Notes under the pieces: model-generated | What the model saw: the letters and a program-made list of their open reading frames with translations, nothing else | What the model was told of the DNA's origin: nothing | Databases searched by the model: none | Program-made: the position numbers and the translations under genes | Origin: Bacteroidales bacterium | GTDB lineage: Bacteria; Bacteroidota; Bacteroidia; Bacteroidales; UBA932 | Length of the DNA: 64,000 nt | Assembly: GCA_017962375.1 (NCBI GenBank) | Contig: JAGCVJ010000018.1 | Span: forward strand, 1 to 64,000 | Direction of reading: 5' to 3' | Shown here: piece after piece, positions 16,820-28,577 of the stretch | Layout: each line of letters begins with the position of its first letter | Numbering within the stretch: position 1 is the stretch's first letter

Positions 16820-17701
16820 TTATTTCACCAGATCCGCGGCGGCAGGAGTGAGAAGACCTTCCATCTTGTCGTAAGGAATGACGAATTCAGGCATTCCGAG
16901 AGCGTATGCGGTAATCTCGTATTGCTGGTAGAGGAAGCTGACGCCGGTTGTGTTAAACCAAGGGCCATGTTTAGGAAGAGAAACGAGTATTTCATTGACA
17001 TCTTCGTTTGTGTATTCGTGGATAACAGCTTCCCTGTCAACCTTCTCTCCCACTCCATCGCTGAAGTATTCACCCAGGCCGTCAATTATCAGTGAGTCCA
17101 GCCTCTGGCGGTTATCCCAGTCAGGAGAAAACATGTCGTTGCCGAACATTCTTCCGTCGGATTTCCTGAAAGTTGCGCCGTATGCAGTCTGGGAAGGATG
17201 GGCTCCACCCATATACTCGTATACAGTGAACATCCAGGTAACGCACTTGTCATTCTCGTAATACTTGCTTGCGGTAATGTCTATGCTCCTGTGGCCGTTG
17301 AAGATAGGAGCCTCAATGTCTTTTTCAATGGTTTGCAGCAAATCTTTTCCGTAGAAATCAGCGATGGCCTGTGCATCGTCCAGATTGCCGGCAAAAAAAC
17401 CGTTGCTTAACTGGTTGTTAAAGGAAATCTGCTCGCTTACCCATTCCCTTATCCTGTGCGCAAGAATGGAATTGCCTTCAGGAAGATCCAGCTCCAGGGA
17501 AATTGAAATGTGGACAGAATCATCGTCGTTCTTGTACTCAGAATCAGCCGGAGGTTCAGGAGAAACTCTGGCATCGTAATAATGGTATTCGTATTTCTTT
17601 ACGGTAACGTCACCGGAAAAGAATCCAGAAGTCTGGTCTTTGCAGGAATAAAGAGCGGCAATCAGGAAAAGGGCTGAGAATGCCAGTAAATGCTTTTTCA
17701 T
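16820..17701 (-). CDS. DUF4163/DUF3298 (RsiV-like) lipoprotein, copy 1
   Basis: A 293-residue lipoprotein with signal peptide and lipobox (ALYSC, Cys about residue 20). It shares the same fold markers as its downstream neighbour: MGGAHPSQTAYGATFRKSDG and the end FLYQQYEITAYALGMPEF-VIPY. Differences are spread along the length, so the duplication is old. It lies 10 bases downstream of the secreted esterase gene and is probably at the end of the same leftward operon. A surface or periplasmic ligand-binding role is possible, but nothing in the sequence names the ligand. Confidence 0.82.
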   Translation of the reverse strand: MKKHLLAFSALFLIAALYSCKDQTSGFFSGDVTVKKYEYHYYDARVSPEPPADSEYKNDDDSVHISISLELDLPEGNSILAHRIREWVSEQISFNNQLSNGFFAGNLDDAQAIADFYGKDLLQTIEKDIEAPIFNGHRSIDITASKYYENDKCVTWMFTVYEYMGGAHPSQTAYGATFRKSDGRMFGNDMFSPDWDNRQRLDSLIIDGLGEYFSDGVGEKVDREAVIHEYTNEDVNEILVSLPKHGPWFNTTGVSFLYQQYEITAYALGMPEFVIPYDKMEGLLTPAAADLVK

Positions 17702-17710
17702 AATTTGAAT

Positions 17711-20742
<3,032 letters not shown>

Positions 20743-20750
20743 CGCGATAA

Positions 20751-22313
20751 CTATTTTCTTATTGATGAAAGAATATGTGTTTTCTTCTGAAGGAATACCA
20801 GGAATACTCCCAGAAGAATGGTGTTGAATGCAAGTTTTGCAATGAGCATAGGGGTGTCGCCGATGCCGGCGGTTCTTCCTGTAACCTTTTCAAGGCCGAA
20901 CTGGAAGGCCACGGCAACAACGTAAAGCACAACTCCAACCGCCACGTATGAAAGAATCCTCTTCCACTTGTACGGTATCGGGTAATATTTTTGGCCCAGG
21001 TAGGCGCTCAGCAGCAGCATGGCAACGCAGCTTGCCAGATGCACCCATACTGAGGCCCAGTAGGAGAACAGCGGCATGAAGGCCAGGTTGCCCACGATTG
21101 TAACTCCCAGGCCCAGTAGGGTGATGATTACAGCGTATTTGGTCTGGCCGCTGAGCTTGTACCACATAGACACGTTGAACAGCATTCCAAGAACCATGTA
21201 GGCAATCAGCATAATCGGAACCGTTCCCAGGGCGCTGCGGAAATCCTTGCCCAGAATCAGTCCCAGGATGTCCATGTAGAACACTATGCCCAGGAATATC
21301 AGCATGCAGAAGGCCACGAAGTATTCCATAACCTTGGCATAGAGTTCGTTGGAGCCTTTCTCCTTGTATCTTGAGAAGAAGAACGGCTCGGCGGCGTAGC
21401 GGAACATCTGTATGAACAGGTTCATTATTACCGCCAGCTTTATGGCCGCCTGGTACACTCCGAGGTCCGCCTTCCAGCCCTCTCCCGTGATTCCGTCTCC
21501 AACCAGAAAGCGGAAAAGGAACCTGTCCGCGCTCTCGTTGATGATGCCCGGCAGGTTGGCTATCATAAGCGGAATGGAATAAACCATCATCCTCTTCCAC
21601 AGATTCTTGCTGAAGGAGAACTTTATCTTCAGAAGGTCAGGAATGAAAAGCAGGAAGCAGAGCACGCAGCTCAGGAACACCGCAAAGATTATGTAGGAGA
21701 AGTGTATCTGCTCAGGTATGAAAGCCGTGAGGAAGTTGCCCGGGTGAGAGGCCATGTACTTAGGAACCAGGAAGAACAGAATCAGGTTGAATCCCAGCTC
21801 GCTGACAATCTTTATAGACTTGAACAGGGCGAACTTGAGGGCTTTCTGCTGGTACCTCAGCCTGGCAAAGAGTATGGCCGTCACGGCGTCCAGGGCCAGG
21901 ATTCCTCCCACATAAACTATCATCTTGGAATAGCCCGGATAGCCCATCGCCGAGGAAATGTTTCCCCCGAAAAGCCAGCAGGCCGCAAAGAAGAAAACGG
22001 AAAGCGTGGCTACCGTGGAAAGGGCGGTGGAGAAAACCGTATGCGGGTTGTCGGCCTTTTCTCCAGGCGGCAGGTCTGCGGCCTGGGTTGTTCCCCTGGA
22101 GGCGAACTTGAAGCAGCCGGTTTCAAGGCCCAGCACCAGCACCACCTGGAAGACCGCTATGTAAGACATTATCTCCGCGTAGGAGCCGTAGCCGTCTGTA
22201 GTCAGGATCCTCGTGTAGATAGGCACGAAGAAGAAGTTAATAATCCTGGCCAGTATAGTGCTAAGCCCGTATATGGCGGTTTCGCCCGCAAGTTTTTTCA
22301 GAGGATTTGCCAT
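20751..22313 (-). CDS. Wzx/MATE-type polysaccharide flippase
   Basis: This 520-residue integral membrane protein has about 14 hydrophobic segments. It opens with the typical [19 protein letters not shown] phrase of the polysaccharide-biosynthesis (Wzx/MOP) family. Such proteins flip lipid-linked sugar units across the inner membrane. It lies between the patatin gene (one base upstream) and dut-murF (eight bases downstream), so all are likely in one operon. In Bacteroides the same flippase-dut pairing is found, which supports the call. The glycan carried is not known. Confidence 0.88.
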   Translation of the reverse strand: MANPLKKLAGETAIYGLSTILARIINFFFVPIYTRILTTDGYGSYAEIMSYIAVFQVVLVLGLETGCFKFASRGTTQAADLPPGEKADNPHTVFSTALSTVATLSVFFFAACWLFGGNISSAMGYPGYSKMIVYVGGILALDAVTAILFARLRYQQKALKFALFKSIKIVSELGFNLILFFLVPKYMASHPGNFLTAFIPEQIHFSYIIFAVFLSCVLCFLLFIPDLLKIKFSFSKNLWKRMMVYSIPLMIANLPGIINESADRFLFRFLVGDGITGEGWKADLGVYQAAIKLAVIMNLFIQMFRYAAEPFFFSRYKEKGSNELYAKVMEYFVAFCMLIFLGIVFYMDILGLILGKDFRSALGTVPIMLIAYMVLGMLFNVSMWYKLSGQTKYAVIITLLGLGVTIVGNLAFMPLFSYWASVWVHLASCVAMLLLSAYLGQKYYPIPYKWKRILSYVAVGVVLYVVAVAFQFGLEKVTGRTAGIGDTPMLIAKLAFNTILLGVFLVFLQKKTHILSSIRK

Positions 22314-22314
22314 A

Positions 22315-24690
22315 TCAGTCTTCCATAGATTTCTTGTTGAACAGCAGCAGTCCGATGTTTATCTGCGGATACCATTTGTATTCACCGAAACTGTAATATG
22401 TTGTGGACAGCGATATCGGACCTATCGGGCTTTGCCAAACCAGGGCGGCATTGGCAATCCAGTGCCCGGTAGGCATCTTGTCTGAATAGGTATATCTCCA
22501 TCCGTCTTTTTCACGGTTTATGTCTCTGTATGCCTGGAAATACGCTCCGGTAGCGTGGAGGTAAATCTTGTCGGAGAACTTTATCACAGGATGAAGGGCG
22601 GCTCCCACAAAGGAGTTGGCCCTGTAGCCTTCCATAAGAAGGGTTGCGGCATGCGGAACCGGTTCATAAACCGGCATCGCCAGCAGGTTGGTGTAGTAGT
22701 TGCTGAAACCTCCCTTCTTGCTGTAGACCATATCCAGAGACGCTCCCAGGGCAAAATATTTTCCGGCCTGCAGGTATCTTTCTCCCATTATCCTCAGCGA
22801 CGGCACCCTGTGCCTTGCGTTCTTCACTCTCTCGGCAGTGTGGTTGGCCGTGCCCGGGGCATATTCTTCAATGGCGAACGTGAATCTCGGCCTGATGGTC
22901 CAGAACACTCCCGATGTAGGGTAGAGAGGATAGTTGAGTGTGCTTTTCTTGAGCACTACCTTAGGCGAGAAGAAGAACACGTTGCCCCTGTCCGGAGTAT
23001 CGGAAGACAGGTATTCTTCGCTCAGGTAGGAGCTCTGGTAGCTTCTTCCTATGTCGAATCCGGCCAAGGCTATGGAGTTTTTCCTCAGGCTCATAGGCGT
23101 GGCTATGCCGAATCTTCCGAAGAATTCCCTGAACTGGATATTCTGCGGCAGCTTGTTGGCCCTGAGGATGTCCTGGTTGCCGTTGTAGTAGTCGTACTGG
23201 TGGGCGATGGCATTCACATAGTAGTAAGCCAGCGGCTTTACGCCAATGTCGTGGCGGAAGCTCAGCATTGCTCCTCTATAGTAGCGGCCGGCGTTTATGG
23301 TAGCCCTCATCCTCCACGGATTCATTCCGGCGTGAAGGTATTCGGCCCCCAGGAATATCTGGTTCAAAGAAGACGAGGATATGTTTCCGCCCACGCTTAT
23401 CTTGAACGGGAACATCTTTGAGGCCCTGATTTTCAGGTGGAACAGGGAGTCGTCCTGCATGGCGGTGCTTCCTTCGGAATCGGTGATTATGGAAGGATAG
23501 AAACTGTTGACCACTCCGCTTTGGATAACCCTGTAGTAGCCTTTCCTGAGCTGGGTGAAGTCGAAATTCTCCCGGCGGTCTTCGCGGATTGTCCTGCGGA
23601 TGAACCTGGCCGTTCCGTTCGGCACGGAGCCCGTTACGGTTATGTCCTGGTGGAATCTCATCTTGGGCAGGCGGCTGCGGAAGGCCTCTCTTCTTTGAGC
23701 CATCTGGGCAGGAGTCCTTTCCTGCTGCACCCTTGCCTTGATTTTGTCCAGAGCCTGCATGGCGAGGTTATAGCCCATTTGAACAAGCTCGTCCACCGGC
23801 TCGAAATCCAGAGTTCCGAAATTGTTGTAGTCTCCCTCGAGCGTTACGCCCAGGGATTCGGGAATCTCGTAGTTGCTGTTGTCCAGCATCAGGCCCAGAA
23901 CCAGAGACGGGGCGTTGTCCTCGTCCAGATGTATGTTGCCCACGTCGCACTGGGAGCCGATAATGAATGACGGGTGGTAAAAATCCTCCATCTCCTTCCA
24001 CGGGAAGTTGTTGTAGATGCCGCCGTCATAGAGCAGGGTGCCGTCGTCGTTGACCGGCTTGAAAACCAGCGGCATAGACATAGAAGCCCTGATGGCGCTT
24101 CCCAGGTTTCCCTTCCTTTCGAATCTCTGGCGCTTGTTGTTGATATCCGTGGAAATGCAGTAAAAAGGCACCATCAGGGAGTCGAAGTCGAACCCGCAGG
24201 CCTTGCTTGCCGGCGAGAAAATCTCCGCCACTCCCAGATCCATAGGGTAGGAAGAGATCAGCGATGTAGGCAGAGCCACCTGGAATCTCTTCACGGTGTC
24301 TCCCGTCATGTTTCTGATAGGCCCGAGTGTGATGTTTGCCATTGTGGCGTCCGGGGCGCTCTTGTAGAAATATGAAGCGTAAGGAATTTCCGCCTTGCCT
24401 TTTGACCAGGCCTCAAACTCCTTGGACTTGACAAGGGCTATCATCTGGTCCGGGGTATAGCCTATGGCGTATAGTCCTCCGATTATGGCTCCGATGGAGG
24501 TGCCGCCTATGTAGTCTATAGGTATATTGTTCTCCTCCAGGGCCTTGATTACTCCGATATGAGACAGGCCCCTGGCCCCGCCGCCGCTCAGCACAAGGCC
24601 CACGCCCCGCCTTTTGGGCAGAGTGTCCTGGGCAAAGGAAATCTCCATTGCCAGCAGCAGGGACAATATAGCGGCAAACCACCTGTACAT
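22315..24690 (-). CDS. Patatin-like phospholipase with C-terminal beta-barrel, copy A
   Basis: A 791-residue outer-membrane protein. A signal peptide ends near residue 20. A patatin domain follows, with the oxyanion motif GGGARG (36-41), the nucleophile Ser65 in GTSIG and the catalytic Asp in YDGGIYNNF. A middle POTRA-like stretch then leads to a long C-terminal region of alternating strands typical of a BamA/TamA-type barrel. Proteins of this layout resemble PlpD, a type Vd secreted phospholipase. A minus-strand TAACTTTG box (24698-24705) is only seven bases from the ATG, so the message is nearly leaderless. It heads the flippase-dut-murF-esterase operon. Confidence 0.88.
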   Translation of the reverse strand: MYRWFAAILSLLLAMEISFAQDTLPKRRGVGLVLSGGGARGLSHIGVIKALEENNIPIDYIGGTSIGAIIGGLYAIGYTPDQMIALVKSKEFEAWSKGKAEIPYASYFYKSAPDATMANITLGPIRNMTGDTVKRFQVALPTSLISSYPMDLGVAEIFSPASKACGFDFDSLMVPFYCISTDINNKRQRFERKGNLGSAIRASMSMPLVFKPVNDDGTLLYDGGIYNNFPWKEMEDFYHPSFIIGSQCDVGNIHLDEDNAPSLVLGLMLDNSNYEIPESLGVTLEGDYNNFGTLDFEPVDELVQMGYNLAMQALDKIKARVQQERTPAQMAQRREAFRSRLPKMRFHQDITVTGSVPNGTARFIRRTIREDRRENFDFTQLRKGYYRVIQSGVVNSFYPSIITDSEGSTAMQDDSLFHLKIRASKMFPFKISVGGNISSSSLNQIFLGAEYLHAGMNPWRMRATINAGRYYRGAMLSFRHDIGVKPLAYYYVNAIAHQYDYYNGNQDILRANKLPQNIQFREFFGRFGIATPMSLRKNSIALAGFDIGRSYQSSYLSEEYLSSDTPDRGNVFFFSPKVVLKKSTLNYPLYPTSGVFWTIRPRFTFAIEEYAPGTANHTAERVKNARHRVPSLRIMGERYLQAGKYFALGASLDMVYSKKGGFSNYYTNLLAMPVYEPVPHAATLLMEGYRANSFVGAALHPVIKFSDKIYLHATGAYFQAYRDINREKDGWRYTYSDKMPTGHWIANAALVWQSPIGPISLSTTYYSFGEYKWYPQINIGLLLFNKKSMED

Positions 24691-24769
24691 TAATTGCCAA
24701 AGTTAATCAATATCTTTAGTATATTTGTCAAGTAATAGCGTAATACCGGATTTTTAATTTCAAAGCATT

Positions 24770-25456
24770 ATGAAAAAGATATTGATTTTGGCGGCAGCCG
24801 CCTCTTTCGTGCTTTTCTCCTGCAAAGGCGGAGAGGGAAACCAGAACGAGCAGACTCAGCAGGACGCCCAGAAGCAGGCAGAGCCTGAAAAGAAACAGCC
24901 GGAGCTGGCTTTCAACCCGGATTCTCTGGGCACAGAGCCTCAGTTTGACATCGTGACCACCATGGGCACCATCCGCGTAAAGCTCTACGAGGACACTCCA
25001 AAGCACAAGAAAAACTTCATCCGCCTGGCTTCAGTAAAGTATTATGACGGCATCACCTTCCACCGTGTGATCAATCATTTCATGATCCAGACAGGAGACC
25101 CTTATACTCGCGACTATCCAGACCGCGCCGATGTTTTCGGAACCGGCGGTCCTGGCTACACCGTTCCTGCAGAAATCAAGGACGAGGCCGGCAAGACTCT
25201 CCACCTGCACAAAAAAGGCGCTCTGGCAGCAGCCCGCAAGGGAGACCGCGCCAATCCTGAGAAGGCTTCTTCCGGCAGCCAGTTCTACATTGTACAGGAC
25301 GCAGACGCCTGCAAGCAGCTGGATGGAGACTACACTGTTTTCGGCGAAACCGTCAGCGGACTTGACATCGTGGACAAGATTGCCTCTGTAAAGACCAGGG
25401 CCAAGGACCGTCCTGTAACCGATATTAAGATAGTTTCTATACTCCCTGTGAAGTAG
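24770..25456 (+). CDS. Cyclophilin-type peptidyl-prolyl isomerase lipoprotein
   Basis: A 228-residue lipoprotein with a lipobox near FSC (Cys about 17) and a Gln/Glu-rich tether to about residue 50. The cyclophilin domain follows, with the active-site FHRVINHFMIQTGDP, an AARKGDRANPEKASSGSQFYI segment, and the closing FGETVSGLDIVDKI. It should catalyse proline isomerisation in the periplasm or at the outer membrane. A TATATTTG box (24720-24727) lies about 40 bases upstream. No compact terminator follows directly; the nearest is at 25618. Confidence 0.92.
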   Translation: MKKILILAAAASFVLFSCKGGEGNQNEQTQQDAQKQAEPEKKQPELAFNPDSLGTEPQFDIVTTMGTIRVKLYEDTPKHKKNFIRLASVKYYDGITFHRVINHFMIQTGDPYTRDYPDRADVFGTGGPGYTVPAEIKDEAGKTLHLHKKGALAAARKGDRANPEKASSGSQFYIVQDADACKQLDGDYTVFGETVSGLDIVDKIASVKTRAKDRPVTDIKIVSILPVK

Positions 25457-25551
25457 GAATAAAATTTTCTAAAAATTAAATAGCTGAAAAACAACAACTT
25501 AACAAAAAATCGCAAAAATTTTAAAAAAATTTTGCCCGAGGCGAGAAATTG

Positions 25552-25567
25552 TGGCACGGGCTTTGCA
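25552..25567 (+). promoter_or_regulatory. Consensus sigma-54 (-24/-12) promoter
   Basis: The bases TGGCACG-GGCT-TTGCA match the sigma-54 consensus TGGCACG-N4-TTGC[AT] at every fixed position, with GG at 25553-25554 and GC at 25565-25566. The predicted start of transcription is close to 25578. An imperfect AT-rich dyad (GCAAAAATTTT at 25512-25522 and AAAATTTTGC at 25526-25535) lies just upstream and could bind a regulator. It is separate from the housekeeping promoter of rpsP at 25680. Confidence 0.65.
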
Positions 25568-25577
25568 ATATCTTTAA

Positions 25578-25643
25578 GCGTAGTTTTTTCATAGGTTAAT
25601 TTTTAGGTTTGAGAAATGGGTTGGCGGTCCGCCAGCCCTTTTT
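25578..25643 (+). ncRNA. Predicted small RNA, about 66 nt, from a sigma-54 promoter
   Basis: Transcription from the sigma-54 promoter would start near 25578 and meet a strong hairpin terminator at 25618-25643. The stretch between has no open reading frame of note. rpsP has its own well-formed promoter after the terminator, so the short transcript does not seem to be the rpsP leader. The RNA would have a 40-base AU-rich single-stranded head and a GC-rich 3' hairpin with a U tail, a common shape for regulatory small RNAs. This is a prediction from two sequence signals only. Confidence 0.4.
25618..25643 (+). terminator. Rho-independent terminator
   Basis: GGGTTGGC (25618-25625) pairs with GCCAGCCC (25631-25638) around a five-base loop, with one G-U pair, and is followed by five T residues. 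It could end the predicted small RNA, the cyclophilin transcript 160 bases upstream, or both. Confidence 0.85.
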
Positions 25644-25679
25644 CAATTTATGGATTTCCCGCTTTTTATCGCGATTCTT

Positions 25680-25710
25680 TTTGCACATTCAGCCAAATAG
25701 ATTATATTTG
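25680..25710 (+). promoter_or_regulatory. rpsP-rimM promoter
   Basis: TTTG at 25680-25683 and TATATTTG at 25703-25710, exactly 19 bases apart, match the Bacteroidota -33/-7 promoter. The leader to the rpsP start would be close to 57 bases. The palindrome ATCGCGAT (25668-25675) lies directly upstream of the -33 box. Confidence 0.8.
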
Positions 25711-25773
25711 CAGCCCTTTCTCGGGTAGAAAGGACAAGTAATTATTACTATTAACAATTAAAAACTCACAGTT

Positions 25774-26343
25774 ATGTCTGTAAAAATCCGTCTTTCACGT
25801 TTTGGAAAGAAGAATTATGCCTTCTTCCACATCACAGCTACTGACGTCAGGGCTCCACGTGACAGCCGTTTTATTGAGCTTTTGGGATCATACGACCCTA
25901 ACACCAATCCGGCTACCATCGTCCTGAATGTTGACAGAGCAGTTTACTGGCTCCAGAACGGTGCCCAGCCAACCATCACCGCAAGAAGAATCCTCTCTTA
26001 CAAGGGCGCGCTTCTCAAGAAGCACCTTGCTGAGGGCGTAAAGAAGGGTGCTCTGACTCAGGAGCAGGCCGACGCCAAGTTCAATGCATGGGTTGCAGAG
26101 AAAGAGGCTAAGGTTGCCAAGAAGGCAGAGAGCCTGAAAGTTTCAAAGGCTGATGCAAAGAAGGCCGCAGTTGAGGCTGAGAGCAAGGTAAACGCTGCAC
26201 GCGCAGAGGAACTTGCAAAGAAGAAGGCTGAAGCTGAGAAGGCTGCAGAAGAGGCTCGCAAGGCTGCCGAGGCAGAGGCTAAGGCCGCTGAGGAAACAGC
26301 TGAAGAGGCTGCCGCTCCTGCAGAAGAGGCAAAGGCTGAATAA
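25774..26343 (+). CDS. rpsP: 30S ribosomal protein S16 with long C-terminal tail
   Basis: The first 80 or so residues are ordinary S16: the opening VKIRLSRFGKKN, the internal RFIELLGSYDP, and RVLYWL-type strand (VDRAVYWLQNGAQP). The remaining 110 residues are a charged helical tail made almost only of Ala, Glu and Lys, giving 189 residues in all. A tail like this is usual for Bacteroidota. S16 stabilises the 16S 5' and central domains during assembly. rimM follows four bases downstream, the standard gene pair. Confidence 0.96.
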   Translation: MSVKIRLSRFGKKNYAFFHITATDVRAPRDSRFIELLGSYDPNTNPATIVLNVDRAVYWLQNGAQPTITARRILSYKGALLKKHLAEGVKKGALTQEQADAKFNAWVAEKEAKVAKKAESLKVSKADAKKAAVEAESKVNAARAEELAKKKAEAEKAAEEARKAAEAEAKAAEETAEEAAAPAEEAKAE

Positions 26344-26347
26344 TTCC

Positions 26348-26863
26348 ATGGACCTGACATCTGCGGCACAGATAGCCAAGACTTACGGAAAGGAAGGAGA
26401 GATCCTTCTCAGAGTTGAGTCAGACCGCTTTTCTGAAATGCTTGCAGAATGTGAAGACCAGGAAAAGAAGCTTGAGGAACCGGTGTTCATCTATTTTGAT
26501 GGGCTTCCGGTTCCTTTTTTCATTGAAACTCTCCGTCACCGCTCAAACAACGCCTGGGTGGTGACATTCTCCACCATAAGGGACATTTCCCACGCGGAGG
26601 AGGTTGTAGGTAGAGACCTCTTCATCCAGTCCACGGAAGAAGACAATTTCAAGGACCTTGACCTGATAGTTGGCTACACTGTTATCACAGAACAGGGAAA
26701 AACCGTGGGCACAATCTCAAAAGTACTCGAATACCCGAGCAACATCTGCCTTGAACTCAAGGAAACCGAAACCTTGATTCCTTTCCACGAAGACCTGGTG
26801 CTTTCTTTTGACCAGGAAAACAAGACCATCGCGATGAAAATTCCAGCCGGACTTCTGGATTAG
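26348..26863 (+). CDS. rimM: Ribosome maturation factor RimM
   Basis: RimM helps fold the 3' head domain of 16S rRNA and binds S19. The 171-residue protein starts with the RimM N-terminal barrel (AKTYGKEGEILLRV) and ends with a PRC-barrel whose last part, LIPFHEDLVLSFD and KIPAGLLD, is the family hallmark. The N-terminal sequence is divergent from Proteobacterial RimM. The ATG at 26348 is chosen because the frame to its left overlaps the rpsP tail. Its 3' end overlaps the convergent AraC gene by four bases. Confidence 0.92.
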   Translation: MDLTSAAQIAKTYGKEGEILLRVESDRFSEMLAECEDQEKKLEEPVFIYFDGLPVPFFIETLRHRSNNAWVVTFSTIRDISHAEEVVGRDLFIQSTEEDNFKDLDLIVGYTVITEQGKTVGTISKVLEYPSNICLELKETETLIPFHEDLVLSFDQENKTIAMKIPAGLLD

Positions 26864-27795
26864 AGGCTCTCGATGAATTTCTTTGGGGTGATCCCCGTTT
26901 CTTTCTTGAAAAATTTGCCGAATGAAGACTGGTCTGCAAAGTTCAGTTTTTCAGCGGTTTGCTTGATTGTGGAACCAGGCATTCGGAGCATGTTCCTAGC
27001 CCTGGTGGCAATATGCTGGGCAATTAGCCTGGAAGCGGTCTTGCCGGTCTCTTCCTTGAGAATGAGACTCAGGTACTGGACGCTTATGAACAGCCTGTCC
27101 GCATAGAATACCGGGTCGTGCTCCTTTTCTCCGAAGTCCCGGAGCAGGAACACGAACTTTGTCATAAGATCCTTTTTCCTGGACACGTGCTTGGACTGGA
27201 TGCTGATAATCTTCCTTTCGGAAACCAGGGAGAACATTTCCATCATCGCGATGGAAAGAGAGGCGATCACAAGATATTCCTTGATTTCCTTCCGGTTGTC
27301 TTTCAGATACTGGTACAGGTTCTCGAAACTCTTGTTGATCTTGTTGAACGAGTCTTCTTCCAGCTCGAAGTGGGGCCTCTGGTAAATGTCCGAGAGGTCT
27401 TTTGCGGGGAGAGGCTTAGGGCCTCCGGACGAGCTCAGGCGGTCCAGCAGTTCTCTTTTTATGTTGAGCATGAAGAAGCGTCCTCCAGTTGAAATGTCCG
27501 CGGCGGTGATGGTGTTCATCGGCGATATGATGATCAGGGATTTCTCGGGAACCGAATAGCGGTTGTAGTCTATGGACACGTCGAGGTCTCCCTCAATCAC
27601 CAGCACAGCGGTAAGGGCATCAAGCCTGTAGGCGTTGGTTACTAGACCGGAGGCGGCCTTGGCAATGAGCTCCTTGTTGAAATCCGTGACCCGGATCATC
27701 ATCACTTCGTTGTTGAAACTGTAGCCCTTGAAATAGTCTGCAAGACCGGTCATGTCAAGGTCTATGTTCTGGATTATCTTGGCTTGCTTTGCCAT
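26860..27795 (-). CDS. AraC-family transcriptional regulator
   Basis: A 311-residue regulator with an N-terminal cupin-like sensing part (about 30-180) and a C-terminal pair of helix-turn-helix units (about 215-311). The second ends in the family signature around AEKLNFADQSSFGKFFKKETGITPKKF. The start is the ATG at 27795; the longer open frame upstream is antisense to the TetR gene. A minus-strand TATTTTTG box at 27815-27822 sits just before it. It is transcribed divergently from the TetR-efflux operon, 171 bases away, so it may act on the shared intergenic region. The inducer is unknown. Confidence 0.88.
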   Translation of the reverse strand: MAKQAKIIQNIDLDMTGLADYFKGYSFNNEVMMIRVTDFNKELIAKAASGLVTNAYRLDALTAVLVIEGDLDVSIDYNRYSVPEKSLIIISPMNTITAADISTGGRFFMLNIKRELLDRLSSSGGPKPLPAKDLSDIYQRPHFELEEDSFNKINKSFENLYQYLKDNRKEIKEYLVIASLSIAMMEMFSLVSERKIISIQSKHVSRKKDLMTKFVFLLRDFGEKEHDPVFYADRLFISVQYLSLILKEETGKTASRLIAQHIATRARNMLRMPGSTIKQTAEKLNFADQSSFGKFFKKETGITPKKFIESL

Positions 27796-27966
27796 CGCGA
27801 GTATAATTTTGGAACAAAAATAGTAATTTCTCTTGCTCCTTTCGTGATATTGGGTGTAAATATTGTATAGATTCAGACCAAAAATATACGATTGTTGCCT
27901 ATAATGGTTTCTGGTATAAGTGGCATCTTTGTAACCGCTTTTGCCAAACAGGCTTGCTCGATTATT

Positions 27967-28557
27967 ATGACAAGAAAGGAACAAATACTGGAATCTGCAT
28001 TCAACGCCTTCACGTCCAGGGGAATAAGGGATGTGAAGATGGAAGATATAGCAGCCGGCTTGAAGATTTCCAAGAAAACTCTCTACGAGTTTTTCAAGAG
28101 CAAGAAAGACTTGCTTGTCCAAAGCGTGGAATACAAGTTTCCCCAGCTCCTGGAAAAGAACTCCAAGATCATCAGGCTGATGCCTAATCCTCTTACTGCC
28201 CTGGTTTTCTGTGCGGTCGAGAATATCAAGTTCTGGAGCAACTTCAAGGAAAGATTCATAGAGGAAGCGGAGAAGGTGCCGGAGCTGAGCGCTTACAGGG
28301 ATTCCCTTAAAACGGAACTGGACGGCCACAGCAGCCAGCTTCTGGGAGGATGTGTCTCACAGGGTTATCTGAAGGAAGAAGACTCCAGGAAACTGGTTTC
28401 AGTGTTTATGTACAACATCCGCAACTTTGAAGAGTTCAAGAATGCGGAGGAGTTCCCGTCGCAGCTTTGCTTCTCGATAGTCATTACAATACTCGGAGGC
28501 CTCTGCACGCCTAAAGGGAAAAAGATCCTCGACGAGCTGAAGGAAAACTACAGTTAG
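27967..28557 (+). CDS. TetR-family transcriptional regulator
   Basis: This 196-residue protein has a clear N-terminal TetR helix-turn-helix (about 3-50: ILESAFNAF, then VKMEDIAAGLKISKKTLYEFFKSKKDLL) and a helical C-terminal ligand domain with no close family match by eye. The ATG at 27967 fits TetR length. A CATCTTTG near 27931-27938 is a near-match to the -7 box. It is the first gene of a five-gene efflux operon, 20 bases before the TolC gene, and most likely represses it. Frequent ligands of such repressors are hydrophobic drugs or bile-like compounds. Confidence 0.9.
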   Translation: MTRKEQILESAFNAFTSRGIRDVKMEDIAAGLKISKKTLYEFFKSKKDLLVQSVEYKFPQLLEKNSKIIRLMPNPLTALVFCAVENIKFWSNFKERFIEEAEKVPELSAYRDSLKTELDGHSSQLLGGCVSQGYLKEEDSRKLVSVFMYNIRNFEEFKNAEEFPSQLCFSIVITILGGLCTPKGKKILDELKENYS

Positions 28558-28577
28558 ATTATTTAACAGGTTACAAT

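Noticed and set aside
27796-28329. 178-codon extension of the AraC regulator
   Set aside because: It runs antisense through the TetR gene, and the normal AraC start at 27795 has its own -7 box.
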